From the NCBI GenBank assembly GCA_023250635.1, contig JAHFAI010000017.1, positions 1 through 37,704 of the forward strand: a stretch of DNA of 37,704 bases, given 5' to 3'. Origin of the DNA: Deltaproteobacteria bacterium. GTDB taxonomy: Bacteria; Bdellovibrionota_B; Oligoflexia; Oligoflexales; Bog-1112. A program made the position numbers and the translations under genes. Under the pieces are notes generated by a model. That model ran no database searches and was not told the DNA's origin. It was given only the letters and a program-made list of their open reading frames with translations. The first letter of the stretch is position 1; each line of letters begins with the position of its first letter. Of this stretch, positions 6,718 to 15,587 are shown one piece after another.

Positions 6718-7682
6718 TTAGTTAATCCCACAAAAAACTGCCCGACGCAGGTTTTTGTGCTCTCCGCTGTACGTACATCAGTGCCACAGGCTAAGGAAGT
6801 GCCGTCGGCATTCTTGATTACTAAGGTACTCAGGATGGTCTTATAAGCATTAAAACGAGCAAGAGCTGCGTCTAAAGCCGCAATGGTATTGCCTTTGTCT
6901 TTTTCTATGGCAACCAGATCAGTCAAGCCTTTGATTCCTGCATCAAAGGCATTATAAATCAAATAAAAATAAGCGGCAGTCTCGATACCATTCACACTGG
7001 AGATTTCATCGTTGGAAATCTTGAAATCTTTATTTACATCGAGAAGGGTAAACACTATAGAAACAAGCGCTAAATCATTGATGAGAGAACTCATGGTAGA
7101 ACTAGCCGTTGGCTTGGGGGTAGATGAAGTGCACTGATAAGTGGCAAGACTCTGATCCATTTTTAGGGCCGTAGCAACCACCGAATAGCCACCGTAAATT
7201 CCTAAAAACCAGGCCCAGGCTATCGGCCCTAAGGACGAAGTATGGACGTCGGTAAAATCTTGAACCATACTTTTCAGGGTATTATCTAGCTCACAGGTGT
7301 TCAGCGCTAGAGCAGAGGCGGAGCTGAAACTATTGGAAATATTCGACAAAAGCGTTATGGTACTTACCCCTGCTTTCTGTCGATACGCTTCACCGAGCAG
7401 CAGTGCAGTCGGTCTATCGGCTAGGGCAAGACTGCTTAAAGCAGTGGCAGCATCGTTGGAAAAAGTAGCTGAGCTCGGCTCTGCTTTATTCAACGCATCC
7501 TGCTGAGTCTGAGGCAAAGTGGCCTTTAAGATGGCAATAGCTGCATCAGGATCATTATTTTCAAGACTTGCCATCGCTGATTCTAAGGGAGTATTCGTAT
7601 CGACCCCCTTGCCGGAAAAATAATTTTTACTCCCACAAGCACTGAGCAAGAGTACTAACCAATAGCATATAAACCTAGACAT
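6705..7682 (-). CDS. Lipoprotein with a canonical EF-hand loop
   Basis: A 325-residue protein of unknown function. The N-terminus MSRFICYWLVLLLSAC is a lipoprotein signal with Cys16 as the acylation site. Residues 215-226, DVNKDFKISNDE, match a calcium-binding EF-hand loop at every ligand position (D1, N3, D5, I8, E12). The rest is Ala/Ser/Thr-rich and helical with several Cys, and residues 35-60 resemble a TPR-like start. I chose the ATG at 7682 because AAGGAG lies 6 bases upstream. A GTG at 7697 contains that ribosome binding site and is unlikely. It lies between an outer-membrane protein gene and the membrane polyamine-synthase-like gene, in one leftward run. Confidence 0.7.
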   Translation of the reverse strand: MSRFICYWLVLLLSACGSKNYFSGKGVDTNTPLESAMASLENNDPDAAIAILKATLPQTQQDALNKAEPSSATFSNDAATALSSLALADRPTALLLGEAYRQKAGVSTITLLSNISNSFSSASALALNTCELDNTLKSMVQDFTDVHTSSLGPIAWAWFLGIYGGYSVVATALKMDQSLATYQCTSSTPKPTASSTMSSLINDLALVSIVFTLLDVNKDFKISNDEISSVNGIETAAYFYLIYNAFDAGIKGLTDLVAIEKDKGNTIAALDAALARFNAYKTILSTLVIKNADGTSLACGTDVRTAESTKTCVGQFFVGLTNCTI

Positions 7683-7709
7683 CAAGCGCTCCTTCACTAG
7701 AATTCTCTG

Positions 7710-8807
7710 TTACCAGGCAGTTTCTACTTTGAAGTAATAACGAGTGTCCGGAGTTTTGCCGGGTAGAGTACCCGCTTCCTGGGTGTACATCCCTGCGTAC
7801 AGGCGCAAAGCCGATCCTTGATAGTAAAGTCCAGCACTCCCATAGCCCTGATTGAGTCCCGTAGAAAGCCCAAGTACGTCCCATAGCAAATAGTTTAGGC
7901 CCATATGGGTGCGTAAAAAAAGATTTGTTTCATCATTTTTTAATAAATCACGAATATTCAGTTCGGCTGTCAACGGATAACCAAGACGATAGCTTGCCGA
8001 TCCACCTAAGTTCACCGTTTGCTTGAGTGAATCCAAAGGCTGATCGCTGGTAACGGTCTTTGCAGCTTTAAATTTGGTGCCACCAAGATCATCGATGGTT
8101 AACGCTACGCTGCTCTCGACTTGGCTGACCGGCAACTTATAGCTTGCCCCTATATTTGCACCATAGCCGATACCGTTGTTTTTGAGACTGCTAGGATCCT
8201 TTATAATAGATTGGATATCTAAGAGCTGAGAAAGATCCTTGTCCAAGAAATACTGGGTACGGCTGATTATTTTAGGACTGATACCAAGTTCGACTCCTCC
8301 GGGCAGAGGATGATGATACCCTCCCACTAAACCAATATTTTGGTACACATTTATCCGCACCGCTTCCAAGCCTGCCGCTTCAATTTTCTTATACGCCGTA
8401 AGGTTGAGAAATAAGGATTCTAGCAGGCCTACCGACCAGTTTTTAGCTATATACCCGCCAAAATTCGAGATACTTGCATGGCGATTTTGACCCATAATAT
8501 TCTTGAGACCTGCAACTATTTTTGCGGTATCGGTGCCCTTAAAATCGGAGATAGTATCAGGCAACTTAGTCGAGACCACCACCGTAGGCGCAATAATAAC
8601 CACTTCCCCCTGTTTTTCCGTGCTGCGCGGCGCAACTAAGGCTGGGTTGTAGAAGAGCGCATCAGCACCACTTGCCGAGATCAGGCCGGCATTACCGCGT
8701 CCGAGTTGTTCCGCTCCCAAATAAAGGGAATTTAAGCTGGTAGCAGCCATGCTTAGCGAACTTAATAAAGAGGTTAGCAGCAAGAGCATGAAAGAATTCA
8801 TTACCAT
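7710..8807 (-). CDS. Outer-membrane beta-barrel, TraF/FadL-like
   Basis: A 365-residue exported protein. A signal peptide (MVMNSFMLLLLTSLLSSLSMAA) is followed by LGAEQLGRGNAGLISASGADALFYNPA. This G-x-A..A..da..FyNPA pattern marks the TraF-like, FadL and PorV beta-barrel group. The remainder alternates Gly/Tyr-rich strands (YGANIGASYKLP, YGSAGLYYQGSALRLYAGMY) and ends in an aromatic residue, as barrels do. The ATG at 8807 is preceded by GGAGG at 9 bases. The open frame extends to 8981, but that part is repeat B sequence and should not be translated. Cargo is unknown. It is 27 bases upstream of the EF-hand lipoprotein. Confidence 0.75.
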   Translation of the reverse strand: MVMNSFMLLLLTSLLSSLSMAATSLNSLYLGAEQLGRGNAGLISASGADALFYNPALVAPRSTEKQGEVVIIAPTVVVSTKLPDTISDFKGTDTAKIVAGLKNIMGQNRHASISNFGGYIAKNWSVGLLESLFLNLTAYKKIEAAGLEAVRINVYQNIGLVGGYHHPLPGGVELGISPKIISRTQYFLDKDLSQLLDIQSIIKDPSSLKNNGIGYGANIGASYKLPVSQVESSVALTIDDLGGTKFKAAKTVTSDQPLDSLKQTVNLGGSASYRLGYPLTAELNIRDLLKNDETNLFLRTHMGLNYLLWDVLGLSTGLNQGYGSAGLYYQGSALRLYAGMYTQEAGTLPGKTPDTRYYFKVETAW

Positions 8808-8871
8808 AACTAAAGACCTCCATGAGTAAAAAAGGGGGGGATGTATGCGAAAAACGAGTAACGAGAGAATG

Positions 8872-8996
8872 TATACCCATCGGGTTTTGGTTTGCAACAA
8901 GGCGCGAGGAAAAAAACGCGACGCAGTTGGCATTTTGGCCAATGAGGAGCGTTTTTGACGAGCAACACAGTTGCAGACCAAAACACGATGGGTATA
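8872..8996. repeat. Palindromic repeat B, near-complete copy
   Basis: The arms 8872-8898 and 8970-8996 (TATACCCATCG.. and ..CGATGGGTATA) match at 25 of 27 positions. Further stems lie inside: AAAAACGC / GCGTTTTT and TTGGC / GCCAA. The whole 125 bases can thus fold as one long hairpin. It fills the gap between the 9010-9405 gene and the outer-membrane protein gene. Fragments of it recur at 3045-3084, 4053-4068 and 34991-35020. Confidence 0.8.
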
Positions 8997-9009
8997 GCAG
9001 CGATAGCGT

Positions 9010-9405
9010 CTATTTTTTGTAGATCAAGGCGGCAACGACCCCTGCTCCGCTGCAACGGAGAAGATCACCAATCATCCAACTAGCAGTGAGCACAAATGGA
9101 ATAGGCATATAACAATAGGTGCCAAGGGTAACCGCGGCAAATATCAAGCCGACACACAGGCCGAAACGTCCACCCTCCTTTAGGTTTTGGCCTACGCCAT
9201 AGCGGCTATACATGCAGGTAAACATCAGAGAGAAAAGCAGCTCGCTGCCTACCATCATAGCCATGTTGGTTTCACCTTCAGGACGCCAGAGATGCTGAGT
9301 TTCTTGGTAAATTGAGTGAAGAAAAGTTCCGTGGAGTAAAAAATCAAAAGCGAAAACAAAGGCGAAAGCTGCTAAGGATGCAAAAACATAGCGATTTACG
9401 TTCAT
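9010..9405 (-). CDS. Small integral membrane protein of unknown function
   Basis: A 131-residue protein with about four transmembrane helices. After the first helix (VFASLAAFAFVFAFDFLLHG) comes a short polar segment, TFLHSIYQETQHLWRPEGE, then three further helices. His/Trp in the first loop and a conserved-looking Gly-rich middle are notable, but I do not recognise the family. The ATG at 9405 has GGAGGAG 9-10 bases upstream. It is monocistronic by spacing: 95 bases from batE and a repeat downstream. Confidence 0.6.
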   Translation of the reverse strand: MNVNRYVFASLAAFAFVFAFDFLLHGTFLHSIYQETQHLWRPEGETNMAMMVGSELLFSLMFTCMYSRYGVGQNLKEGGRFGLCVGLIFAAVTLGTYCYMPIPFVLTASWMIGDLLRCSGAGVVAALIYKK

Positions 9406-9500
9406 AATTACGAACTCCTCCAAATTGCTATTATACGTTTATTAGTATTGTAGCATAATCTGTAGGAAGAAGTTGCGGCGAATTTGGCCTTCTCTACCCT

Positions 9501-10304
9501 TCAGCGGTTTGCTCTTAAAGAGGTCTCCGCTTGTCGGCTATTTACCCATCCCTGTTTACCATCAGCAAGCATAATCCTCAGCCAGTTTTCACTATGATCC
9601 TTGAGGGTAAATTCAGCTCCTTGATGCAGATTAAAGAGCAAAACATTTCCTTCTCCTTGCCCAGAATATACTCCAGCTTGCGAAGCGGAGATCACCCCAA
9701 AATCATCGAGACTCTGCCAATGTACAGCCGTAGCGATGAGGGCACAAACACTGAGAAAAACGAATACTCGCCGAGAATAAAGCAGCAACGGAGAAGTTGC
9801 ATAAAGCAGAGCGAGGGAGCACAAACTCGAGAATATGACCACCGCAAGAAGAAAATAGACTAGTTCTCGCAAGTTATAGGGAAGATATTCGCCCAAGCGA
9901 GCAGCTATACCTGGGCTGCTCGCTTCGATTTTATCGCTCGCTTGATGACGAACAAAAGTCAAATTATAGGCAATATCGGGATCACGAGGAGAGAGTCGGT
10001 GAGCAGCACGTAGATGAAAAATAGCCTGACCAAAGGCACCCTGACGGTAGTAGGCATTCGCGAGGTTGTAGTGCACGCCAGCACTCGCTTCGCCTGTTTT
10101 AATTATCTGTTGATACGCACTACTTGCCTCGGCAAAGTTACCAAGGAGAAAAGCCTGATTGCCGCGATCAAAAAGCTCTGCGGGTGAGAGTGGTTCTTGC
10201 CCCGGACTGGCAGCGGCACCTATTGCTACGCAGCTCAGCCCCCACCCACCGACCAGAAACAAGAACCATTGCCGCAAGCACCTAGAGAGACTGCTTCGAT
10301 TCAT
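9501..10304 (-). CDS. batE: BatE-like protein (TPR plus SH3)
   Basis: Last gene of the MoxR/Bat operon. Residues 1-32 are a signal peptide. Two to three TPR motifs follow (AELFDRGNQAFLLGNFAEA, GVHYNLANAYYRQGAFGQA). Two transmembrane helices lie around residues 143-195, and a C-terminal bacterial SH3 domain contains GVYSGQGEGNVLLFNLHQG and WLRIMLADGKQGWV. Bat proteins are thought to form an envelope complex with roles in stress tolerance and protein maturation, but the mechanism is not settled. The start overlaps the batD stop by 4 bases, so translation is coupled. Confidence 0.8.
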   Translation of the reverse strand: MNRSSLSRCLRQWFLFLVGGWGLSCVAIGAAASPGQEPLSPAELFDRGNQAFLLGNFAEASSAYQQIIKTGEASAGVHYNLANAYYRQGAFGQAIFHLRAAHRLSPRDPDIAYNLTFVRHQASDKIEASSPGIAARLGEYLPYNLRELVYFLLAVVIFSSLCSLALLYATSPLLLYSRRVFVFLSVCALIATAVHWQSLDDFGVISASQAGVYSGQGEGNVLLFNLHQGAEFTLKDHSENWLRIMLADGKQGWVNSRQAETSLRANR

Positions 10305-12076
10305 CGTGAACTTCCTTGCTTTTCAATAAGCGCAATAACCTCGGTTATTTTCTGAGTCAATTCCTGCTGGGTGAGCGGCGCCAGCATCACTAAACCACCG
10401 CCGTACTGAGCTTCCTCACAGCGCTGCAGTAGCTTCGTTAGGGTGGTAAGCACCTCACTACTGAGCCCCTTATCTCCTAAGTGACGAGCTATATCAAAGG
10501 TGGTAAGCCCTTGTCCGGGAATTGCAAAGCGATCCCCCAAGTAGCGACGGATCAAAGCCGCAGCCTGCTGATAAAAATCCTTACTTCCCGCTGAGGGCTC
10601 AAGAAGAGACGCTAATTCTCGCTTAAACTGCCCATAAGCCTTTTTACGGCGATTAGCACCCCAATTTGCCTGCATTAAATCTTGCCGCTTGCGGTAAAGG
10701 TAAAAAGCCATAAAAATCCCAGGTCCTAGCAGCATCACAAACAAGACAATTGCCGATTCTCTGCCACCAAGGTTCTCGCCGTTAAGAACCGAGAGATCAG
10801 TCTTTATAGGCATTAGGTCGTTAGCTACGACATTTACTGAGCGTTTTTGCATAGCCTCGCTGCCAGAGTTGCTTGAAGTCGGGTGATCCTCATTTTCTGC
10901 TATTAGCATCTCGGCAAAATTACTCTGTTGTAGCTGATAGGTTTTTGACACGGGATCAAAGAAATGCAGTTGGAATTTGGGCAATGGCTTCGTACCTGCA
11001 GTAAGTGGAACCAGAGCAAATTTAAACTGCTTAACGCCAGCGATCTTCCCGTTTTTGACCTCGGTTTTTACCGTGGGCTTATCAGCATAAATCTTAAAAT
11101 CGGCGGTTTTTGGCGTTTCTACCTGGGCATCCCAGATATTTCCTTCCCCCTCAATCACCACCGTAGCGGTAAGCGAATCGCCCACCTTTCCTTCTGCGGG
11201 GCTTATGTTGGCCACCATAGAATAATGACCAACTAACAAGGTCTTTTCAGCAGGGGGAGTTGGCTGAGGAAGCCCTATAACTTCAAGCTCAATGGGCTTA
11301 GTTTGCAAAGATACGCGCTTGCGTCGACTATCATCAAAAAAATCGGAAAAAAGCCCGCGGCGTTGCCCGCCTTTACCGGGGACCAGTACGGTTATTCCTA
11401 AACCAGCTGCATCGATGGTGATTTTGCCAAGGGAAGTAGGAAAAAGCGCAAAGCTAAGCGCGGTTACTTCCCACTGCTGACCGTCAACAACTTCTTGGTA
11501 CTGACGCTGTTTGCCAAGTTCTTCGCGAGCAAAGCCACTAAACTCTGGCTGCTTAAATTGGGCATCGGCCACTGAAACTCGATGATATAACTTAAAAGTG
11601 TAGGTTACTTGCTGATTGAGATAGGGGGTAAAGGTGTCAACAGCAGCCAGCACAAAATATAAGCGTTCTTCGGGGGGAGTCTCCCTCGCTTGTAAGACTT
11701 CGATGCTCACCTGGTTGCTGCCATAGGTTTTGCCACTCGCTTCGACCGTACAGGGCCCCAGCAGGAGAGGCCCGGGATGTTTGGCTTGCAAACTATAGGA
11801 GAATTCAGTGGAACTGCTCATCTCACCATTGATAATCTGCACCTGTGAGGAGGTGCCAGCAAAGGACAGCTCATAATCGGGAGAGGCGGGAAATACCGGC
11901 TGCGAGGCCTGGCGGTCGCCTTGAACGCTCACCGTAAAATCAAGGGGTTCTTCGACGCTTATTTTGGTGCTTGGCACCGTAATGGTAACCTGCACTTCTC
12001 CGCCGGCACTGGCACTGTTCCCGACAAAGCTAGAAACAAGCAAAAAGAGCAGAAATTCAAGTTGATAGCTTCTCAC
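10301..12076 (-). CDS. batD: BatD-like membrane protein
   Basis: A 591-residue protein. A signal peptide (to about residue 24) is followed by a large beta-rich periplasmic region with repeated Ig-like segments (VTITVPSTKISVEEPLDFTV; KVGDSLTATVVIEGEGNIWD). One transmembrane helix lies near residues 440-460 (AIVLFVMLLGPGIFMAFYLY), and the tail is a cytoplasmic helical region. This is the layout of the oxygen-tolerance BatD family. It overlaps both neighbours by 4 bases. Homologues bind no known ligand. A role as the periplasmic platform for the VWA proteins BatA and BatB is inference from conserved operons. Confidence 0.85.
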   Translation of the reverse strand: MRSYQLEFLLFLLVSSFVGNSASAGGEVQVTITVPSTKISVEEPLDFTVSVQGDRQASQPVFPASPDYELSFAGTSSQVQIINGEMSSSTEFSYSLQAKHPGPLLLGPCTVEASGKTYGSNQVSIEVLQARETPPEERLYFVLAAVDTFTPYLNQQVTYTFKLYHRVSVADAQFKQPEFSGFAREELGKQRQYQEVVDGQQWEVTALSFALFPTSLGKITIDAAGLGITVLVPGKGGQRRGLFSDFFDDSRRKRVSLQTKPIELEVIGLPQPTPPAEKTLLVGHYSMVANISPAEGKVGDSLTATVVIEGEGNIWDAQVETPKTADFKIYADKPTVKTEVKNGKIAGVKQFKFALVPLTAGTKPLPKFQLHFFDPVSKTYQLQQSNFAEMLIAENEDHPTSSNSGSEAMQKRSVNVVANDLMPIKTDLSVLNGENLGGRESAIVLFVMLLGPGIFMAFYLYRKRQDLMQANWGANRRKKAYGQFKRELASLLEPSAGSKDFYQQAAALIRRYLGDRFAIPGQGLTTFDIARHLGDKGLSSEVLTTLTKLLQRCEEAQYGGGLVMLAPLTQQELTQKITEVIALIEKQGSSR

Positions 12077-14052
12077 CAGTTCTTCTCCACATTGCGTTGC
12101 TTGCTGCCTTTAAACTTCTTTTTTAAATACTCTTTGCGATCGCCTTGCATGGTTGAAAGCCAGCGGAGGGCTTCTTCTTCGCTGATTTTCTGCTGATCCA
12201 CAGGCCTTTGTTCCGCAGAGCTCTCGCCGTTCGCTGGTTTTTCTTGACCTTGTTTTTGTTCCTGATTATCCTCTTTCTGCTGATCTTGTCGCTCATTGTT
12301 GTTTTCGTTCTTCTTATCTTGGCCCTGTTGCTGCGGCTGTTCTTCCCCCTTCCCCTGGTCTTTTTTGGCTTGCTCTTGCTGCTTCTGCTGCTCTTCTTTG
12401 CTGCCGTTTTTATCCTGCTCTTGCTTATCTTGATCCTGCTGCTTTTGCTGCTCTTCTTTGCTGCCGTTTTTATCCTGTTGATCCTGTTTGTTCTGATCCT
12501 GCTTGTTCTGATCCTGCTTGTTCTGATCCTGCTTGTTCTGATCCTGCTTGTTCTGATCCTGCTTGTTCTGATCCTGCTTGTTCTGATCCTGCTTGTTCTG
12601 ATCCTGCTGCTTTTGCTTTTGCTTTTGCTTTTCCTGAACAAAAGCAAGATTCTCCTGAGCGTCTTGGTCTTTTGGGTCAAGATCCAAAGCTTTTTGGTAA
12701 GCTTTAACCGCGTCTTCTAGCTTCTCTTGACGAAAAGCGCTGTTTCCCCAATTGTACTGGGATTTTGCTGCCAGATCAGCGGGGCCGTGCTCGGCGATAT
12801 CTTTAAATAGCTGGGCTGCTTTTTCGTATTCACCGGTTCGATAATAAGCATCTGCCGTATTAAACTTAAGTTGCCAGTTATTGGGTTCTGCTATCAAGGC
12901 ATCGAGATAGTGTTGGCGTGCCTCAGGAAACTTCTGCTCCCGAAAAGCCTGTTCACCTTGGCGGGCATTGTCTGCAATCAGGGGACTGGCGTCGAGCTTT
13001 CCTCCCCGAGGGCTTGGGAGGAAAACTATGAACGCCAGCAACCACCAGCGTCGCGCTTTGTTTCTCCTTGTTTCCCGTAGCAATAACTCAGCAAAAAGAC
13101 AGCAAAGGGCCAGGCTTAACGGCCATTGAAAGCGTTCCTCGAATTGCTTGCGTCTCCCACTGAGGAGTTCCTTATCCCCAACCTCAGCACGAATGCTGCG
13201 ATAAATTTGTTCTAGCTCTAAATTACCTGTGGTAGCACGTTTAAAGCTTCCGCCAGTGGTAGACGCGATTTTCTCCAAAGTACCCTGATTTAACTTGCTG
13301 AGAATAAGCTCTCCCGCACTGTTTTTCATAAAGCCCCCCCGGCTTCCACCTGCTGGAATAGGGGCGCCTTCTTCTTTACCAATTCCGATGGCAAATATTT
13401 TTACCTGCTGCTCCTTAGCTTTTTCTGCCATGGCAGGGGGATCCCCCTCATGATCTTCACCATCAGTGATCAGAATCATCACCCGCGAGCGTTTATCCTC
13501 CTGATCAAAAGCAGCAATTCCCTTACTAATTGCCTGACCAATTGCCGTACCAGGCACCGGAATCAAATCGGTATCTAGATCATCCAGAAAAATCCTTACC
13601 GCACCATAATCTAGGGTGAGAGGACATTGTAAAAACCCTTCTCCAGCAAAAGCGACCAAACCAATCCGATCCCCTTGTACCAGTTCTAGAAAATCAATTA
13701 TTTCACGCTTTGCACGCTCCAAGCGGTTGGGAGAGACATCTTCTGCCAGCATGCTTTTAGAAACATCGAGGGCAATCACAATATCCACCCCCCGCGACTG
13801 TACTTCTTCCCAATGAAACCCATACTGCGGCCTAATCAGGGCGAGGACAATGCCCACCACCGCCAGCAATACCAGCAGCATTTTAAAGCGTTGACGCTGT
13901 GGAGACACCTCGAGGAGCAAGCGAGCACGGAGCTGCGCACTGACAAAACGCGCCAGCAGAGTATTTTTTCGGCGCCAAGCCCAAAGATAAAAGAGTACCA
14001 ACAGGGGAATAAGCCACAACAGCCATAAATAATGAATATTGCTAAACTGCAT
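12073..14052 (-). CDS. batB: BatB-like VWA protein fused to TPRs and a Gln/Lys/Asp-rich tail
   Basis: A 659-residue inner-membrane protein. Two transmembrane helices (residues 8-25 and 57-73) flank a short loop. A von Willebrand A domain follows with a metal-site motif ALDVSKSM (D96, S98, S100) and LITDGEDHEGD. A third transmembrane helix leads to TPRs around residues 360-460 (LKFNTADAYYRTGEYEKAA; WGNSAFRQEKLEDA). After that comes a tail of about 150 residues that is almost only Q, D, K, N and E. It includes eight QDQNK repeats and two copies of KNGSKEEQQKQQ. VWA plus TPR fusion is normal for this family. The tail is long and unusually regular. It follows batA with no gap. Confidence 0.85.
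   Translation of the reverse strand: MQFSNIHYLWLLWLIPLLVLFYLWAWRRKNTLLARFVSAQLRARLLLEVSPQRQRFKMLLVLLAVVGIVLALIRPQYGFHWEEVQSRGVDIVIALDVSKSMLAEDVSPNRLERAKREIIDFLELVQGDRIGLVAFAGEGFLQCPLTLDYGAVRIFLDDLDTDLIPVPGTAIGQAISKGIAAFDQEDKRSRVMILITDGEDHEGDPPAMAEKAKEQQVKIFAIGIGKEEGAPIPAGGSRGGFMKNSAGELILSKLNQGTLEKIASTTGGSFKRATTGNLELEQIYRSIRAEVGDKELLSGRRKQFEERFQWPLSLALCCLFAELLLRETRRNKARRWWLLAFIVFLPSPRGGKLDASPLIADNARQGEQAFREQKFPEARQHYLDALIAEPNNWQLKFNTADAYYRTGEYEKAAQLFKDIAEHGPADLAAKSQYNWGNSAFRQEKLEDAVKAYQKALDLDPKDQDAQENLAFVQEKQKQKQKQQDQNKQDQNKQDQNKQDQNKQDQNKQDQNKQDQNKQDQNKQDQQDKNGSKEEQQKQQDQDKQEQDKNGSKEEQQKQQEQAKKDQGKGEEQPQQQGQDKKNENNNERQDQQKEDNQEQKQGQEKPANGESSAEQRPVDQQKISEEEALRWLSTMQGDRKEYLKKKFKGSKQRNVEKNW
12482..12608 (-). 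repeat. Tandem 15-bp repeat encoding QDQNK
   Basis: Eight consecutive 15-base units (TTGTTCTGATCCTGC on the plus strand) are identical or nearly so. Each encodes five residues, so gain or loss of units keeps the frame. A pair of longer direct repeats (KNGSKEEQQKQQ coding, around 12380-12475) lies beside it. Confidence 0.9.
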
Positions 14053-15045
14053 TTAGGGAATCTTCCTTAAAAGCGTATGGGCAAGGACAATTTCAAGAAG
14101 GAGCAGCAACAAGCCCGGCAACAGCAACCAATGATAGAGTTCTTCATACTCAGTATATTCTTTAAGCGTAACTTCGCTGGTTTCCAGCTTATCGATTTCT
14201 CCATAGATCTCGCCTAACTTATCTGTATCAGTGGCCCGAAAATACAAGCCATCAGTAAGTTTAGCAATTTCTTTAAGTGTATCTTCATCGATATCAACCT
14301 CTTGGTAGACATAGCGAGGACCAAACATATCTTCTACCAAAAATGGTGCCTTACCGTTGGTACCAATACCGATGGTATATATTTTGATGCCAAAGGTTTT
14401 GGCAAGCTCTGCTGCCTTCTGCGGAGAAATCCTCCCCGCATTGCTGCGTCCATCAGTAAGCAGGATGATCACTCGAGATTTCGCTTTCAGATCCTTCATC
14501 CGATTAACGCTTACCCCGATCGCGGAGCCAATGGCGGTGGCATCGCCAGCCATCCCAATAGCCACTTCTTTGAGAAAATTCTGCAGCAACCCATGGTTCC
14601 AGGTAATCGGGCATTGGATAAAAGATTCTTCACCAAAGACCACCAGACCCATGCGATCATTGGGACGTTTTTCGATAAATTCACTGACCACTTTTTTAAC
14701 TACTGATAAGCGATCGACTGGCTTGCCTTCGAGCTTAAAATCAAGGGCCTGCATACTTCCCGAAGTATCCATAGCCAGCATGATATCAACCCCTTCAGAA
14801 TTTCTCTCGCTATAGGATTTCCCTGCTTGCGGACGAGCAAGAGCAAGAATCATCAAGCACAGCGCCAAACCGCGCAGCAGAAGCAAGAGCAAACGCGGAT
14901 GTAGATTTCGAGATTTAGCCACTTGCTGCAGCTGACGGATTGAAGAATAAGCGATCCTTCCTCCCTTACCGCGGGAGAGCCAGAGGGCAAGAGGAACCAC
15001 AAAAAGCAGCGCTACTAGTAAGGGTTCAACAAATCGTATATTCAT
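14053..15045 (-). CDS. batA: BatA-like VWA-domain inner-membrane protein
   Basis: A 330-residue protein with two N-terminal transmembrane helices (residues 8-23 and 52-70) and a VWA domain carrying a complete metal-ion-dependent adhesion site: DTSGS at residues 93-97, a Thr loop (GDATAIG), and LLTDGRSNAG. A transmembrane helix ends the protein (WLLLPGLLLLLLEIVLAH). VWA domains bind partners through a bound Mg2+, and the MoxR ATPase is the expected chaperone-like partner. It overlaps the DUF4381 gene by 4 bases and directly abuts batB. Confidence 0.9.
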   Translation of the reverse strand: MNIRFVEPLLVALLFVVPLALWLSRGKGGRIAYSSIRQLQQVAKSRNLHPRLLLLLLRGLALCLMILALARPQAGKSYSERNSEGVDIMLAMDTSGSMQALDFKLEGKPVDRLSVVKKVVSEFIEKRPNDRMGLVVFGEESFIQCPITWNHGLLQNFLKEVAIGMAGDATAIGSAIGVSVNRMKDLKAKSRVIILLTDGRSNAGRISPQKAAELAKTFGIKIYTIGIGTNGKAPFLVEDMFGPRYVYQEVDIDEDTLKEIAKLTDGLYFRATDTDKLGEIYGEIDKLETSEVTLKEYTEYEELYHWLLLPGLLLLLLEIVLAHTLLRKIP

Positions 15046-15578
15046 CGCTTACTCACTACCAGAGGCTTTGGGGTCGTGCGTTCCACAAAGGCTTTCGTTA
15101 AAGCCAGGAGCTCGCCGCTACGGAGCTTACTGAGCTGATAATCAGCAAATTTTACCAAATCAGATTCACTCAAAATAGTGAGCAAATCCCCCGCCAATTC
15201 CGGGGAGAGGCTGCTAAGGCTTGCGATTGCTCCTTTAATCTCATCAAAGGTACGATCGGAGGCTGGCAAGGAAAACTGCCGTTCCACATATAAGCGGATA
15301 ATTTGCGAAAGATGGCTATGAAATTCCTTATCTTTACCCTGTTCGAGCAACTGCCAAGCAGCAAGCTTGGCGAGCTCTGCCAAGGCGAGCTCATGAGGAA
15401 GCCGCACTTTCTCCAGCCGCGGACGACGGAAGCGACGGAGCAGATAAAATAGCCCGACCCCAAGCAAGAAGAGAACGACCAGCCCGAGGGCAAGGGTCAG
15501 TAAATCCACTGCTGGCGCCAAGGGAATAATATCTTTTATATCGCGAATATCTGCTTGCGGCAGTGGGGCAGTGGGCAT
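15042..15578 (-). CDS. DUF4381-type membrane protein of the Bat operon
   Basis: A 178-residue protein with one N-terminal transmembrane helix (LLTLALGLVVLFLLGVGLFYLL) followed by a basic stretch and a helical cytoplasmic domain. That domain contains LSQIIRLYVERQFSLPASDRT, the recognisable signature shared by DUF4381 proteins and by the C-terminal region of BatD (compare AALIRRYLGDRFAIPGQGLT in this window). It lies between the DUF58 and batA genes, as in gammaproteobacterial Bat operons. Function unknown. Confidence 0.75.
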   Translation of the reverse strand: MPTAPLPQADIRDIKDIIPLAPAVDLLTLALGLVVLFLLGVGLFYLLRRFRRPRLEKVRLPHELALAELAKLAAWQLLEQGKDKEFHSHLSQIIRLYVERQFSLPASDRTFDEIKGAIASLSSLSPELAGDLLTILSESDLVKFADYQLSKLRSGELLALTKAFVERTTPKPLVVSKR

Positions 15579-15587
15579 GAGGAGTTC

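Noticed and set aside
8808-8981. N-terminal extension of the outer-membrane protein
   Set aside because: The extension reads through repeat B; a good ribosome binding site and signal peptide start at 8807.
12482-12608. Possible CRISPR or iteron array
   Set aside because: Fifteen-base units without spacers inside a coding region; all units encode QDQNK in frame.
12123-12680. 185-codon minus-strand frame of Arg/Ser/Ile repeats
   Set aside because: Alternate frame of the same low-complexity tail, with no start signal.
12208-12720. 170-codon plus-strand frame rich in Leu and Ile, like a membrane protein
   Set aside because: It is the complement of the QDQNK-rich tail of batB; the hydrophobic composition is an artefact.
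14302-14815. Plus-strand frames of 134 and 152 codons
   Set aside because: Antisense to the VWA domain of batA, which is fully supported by motifs.
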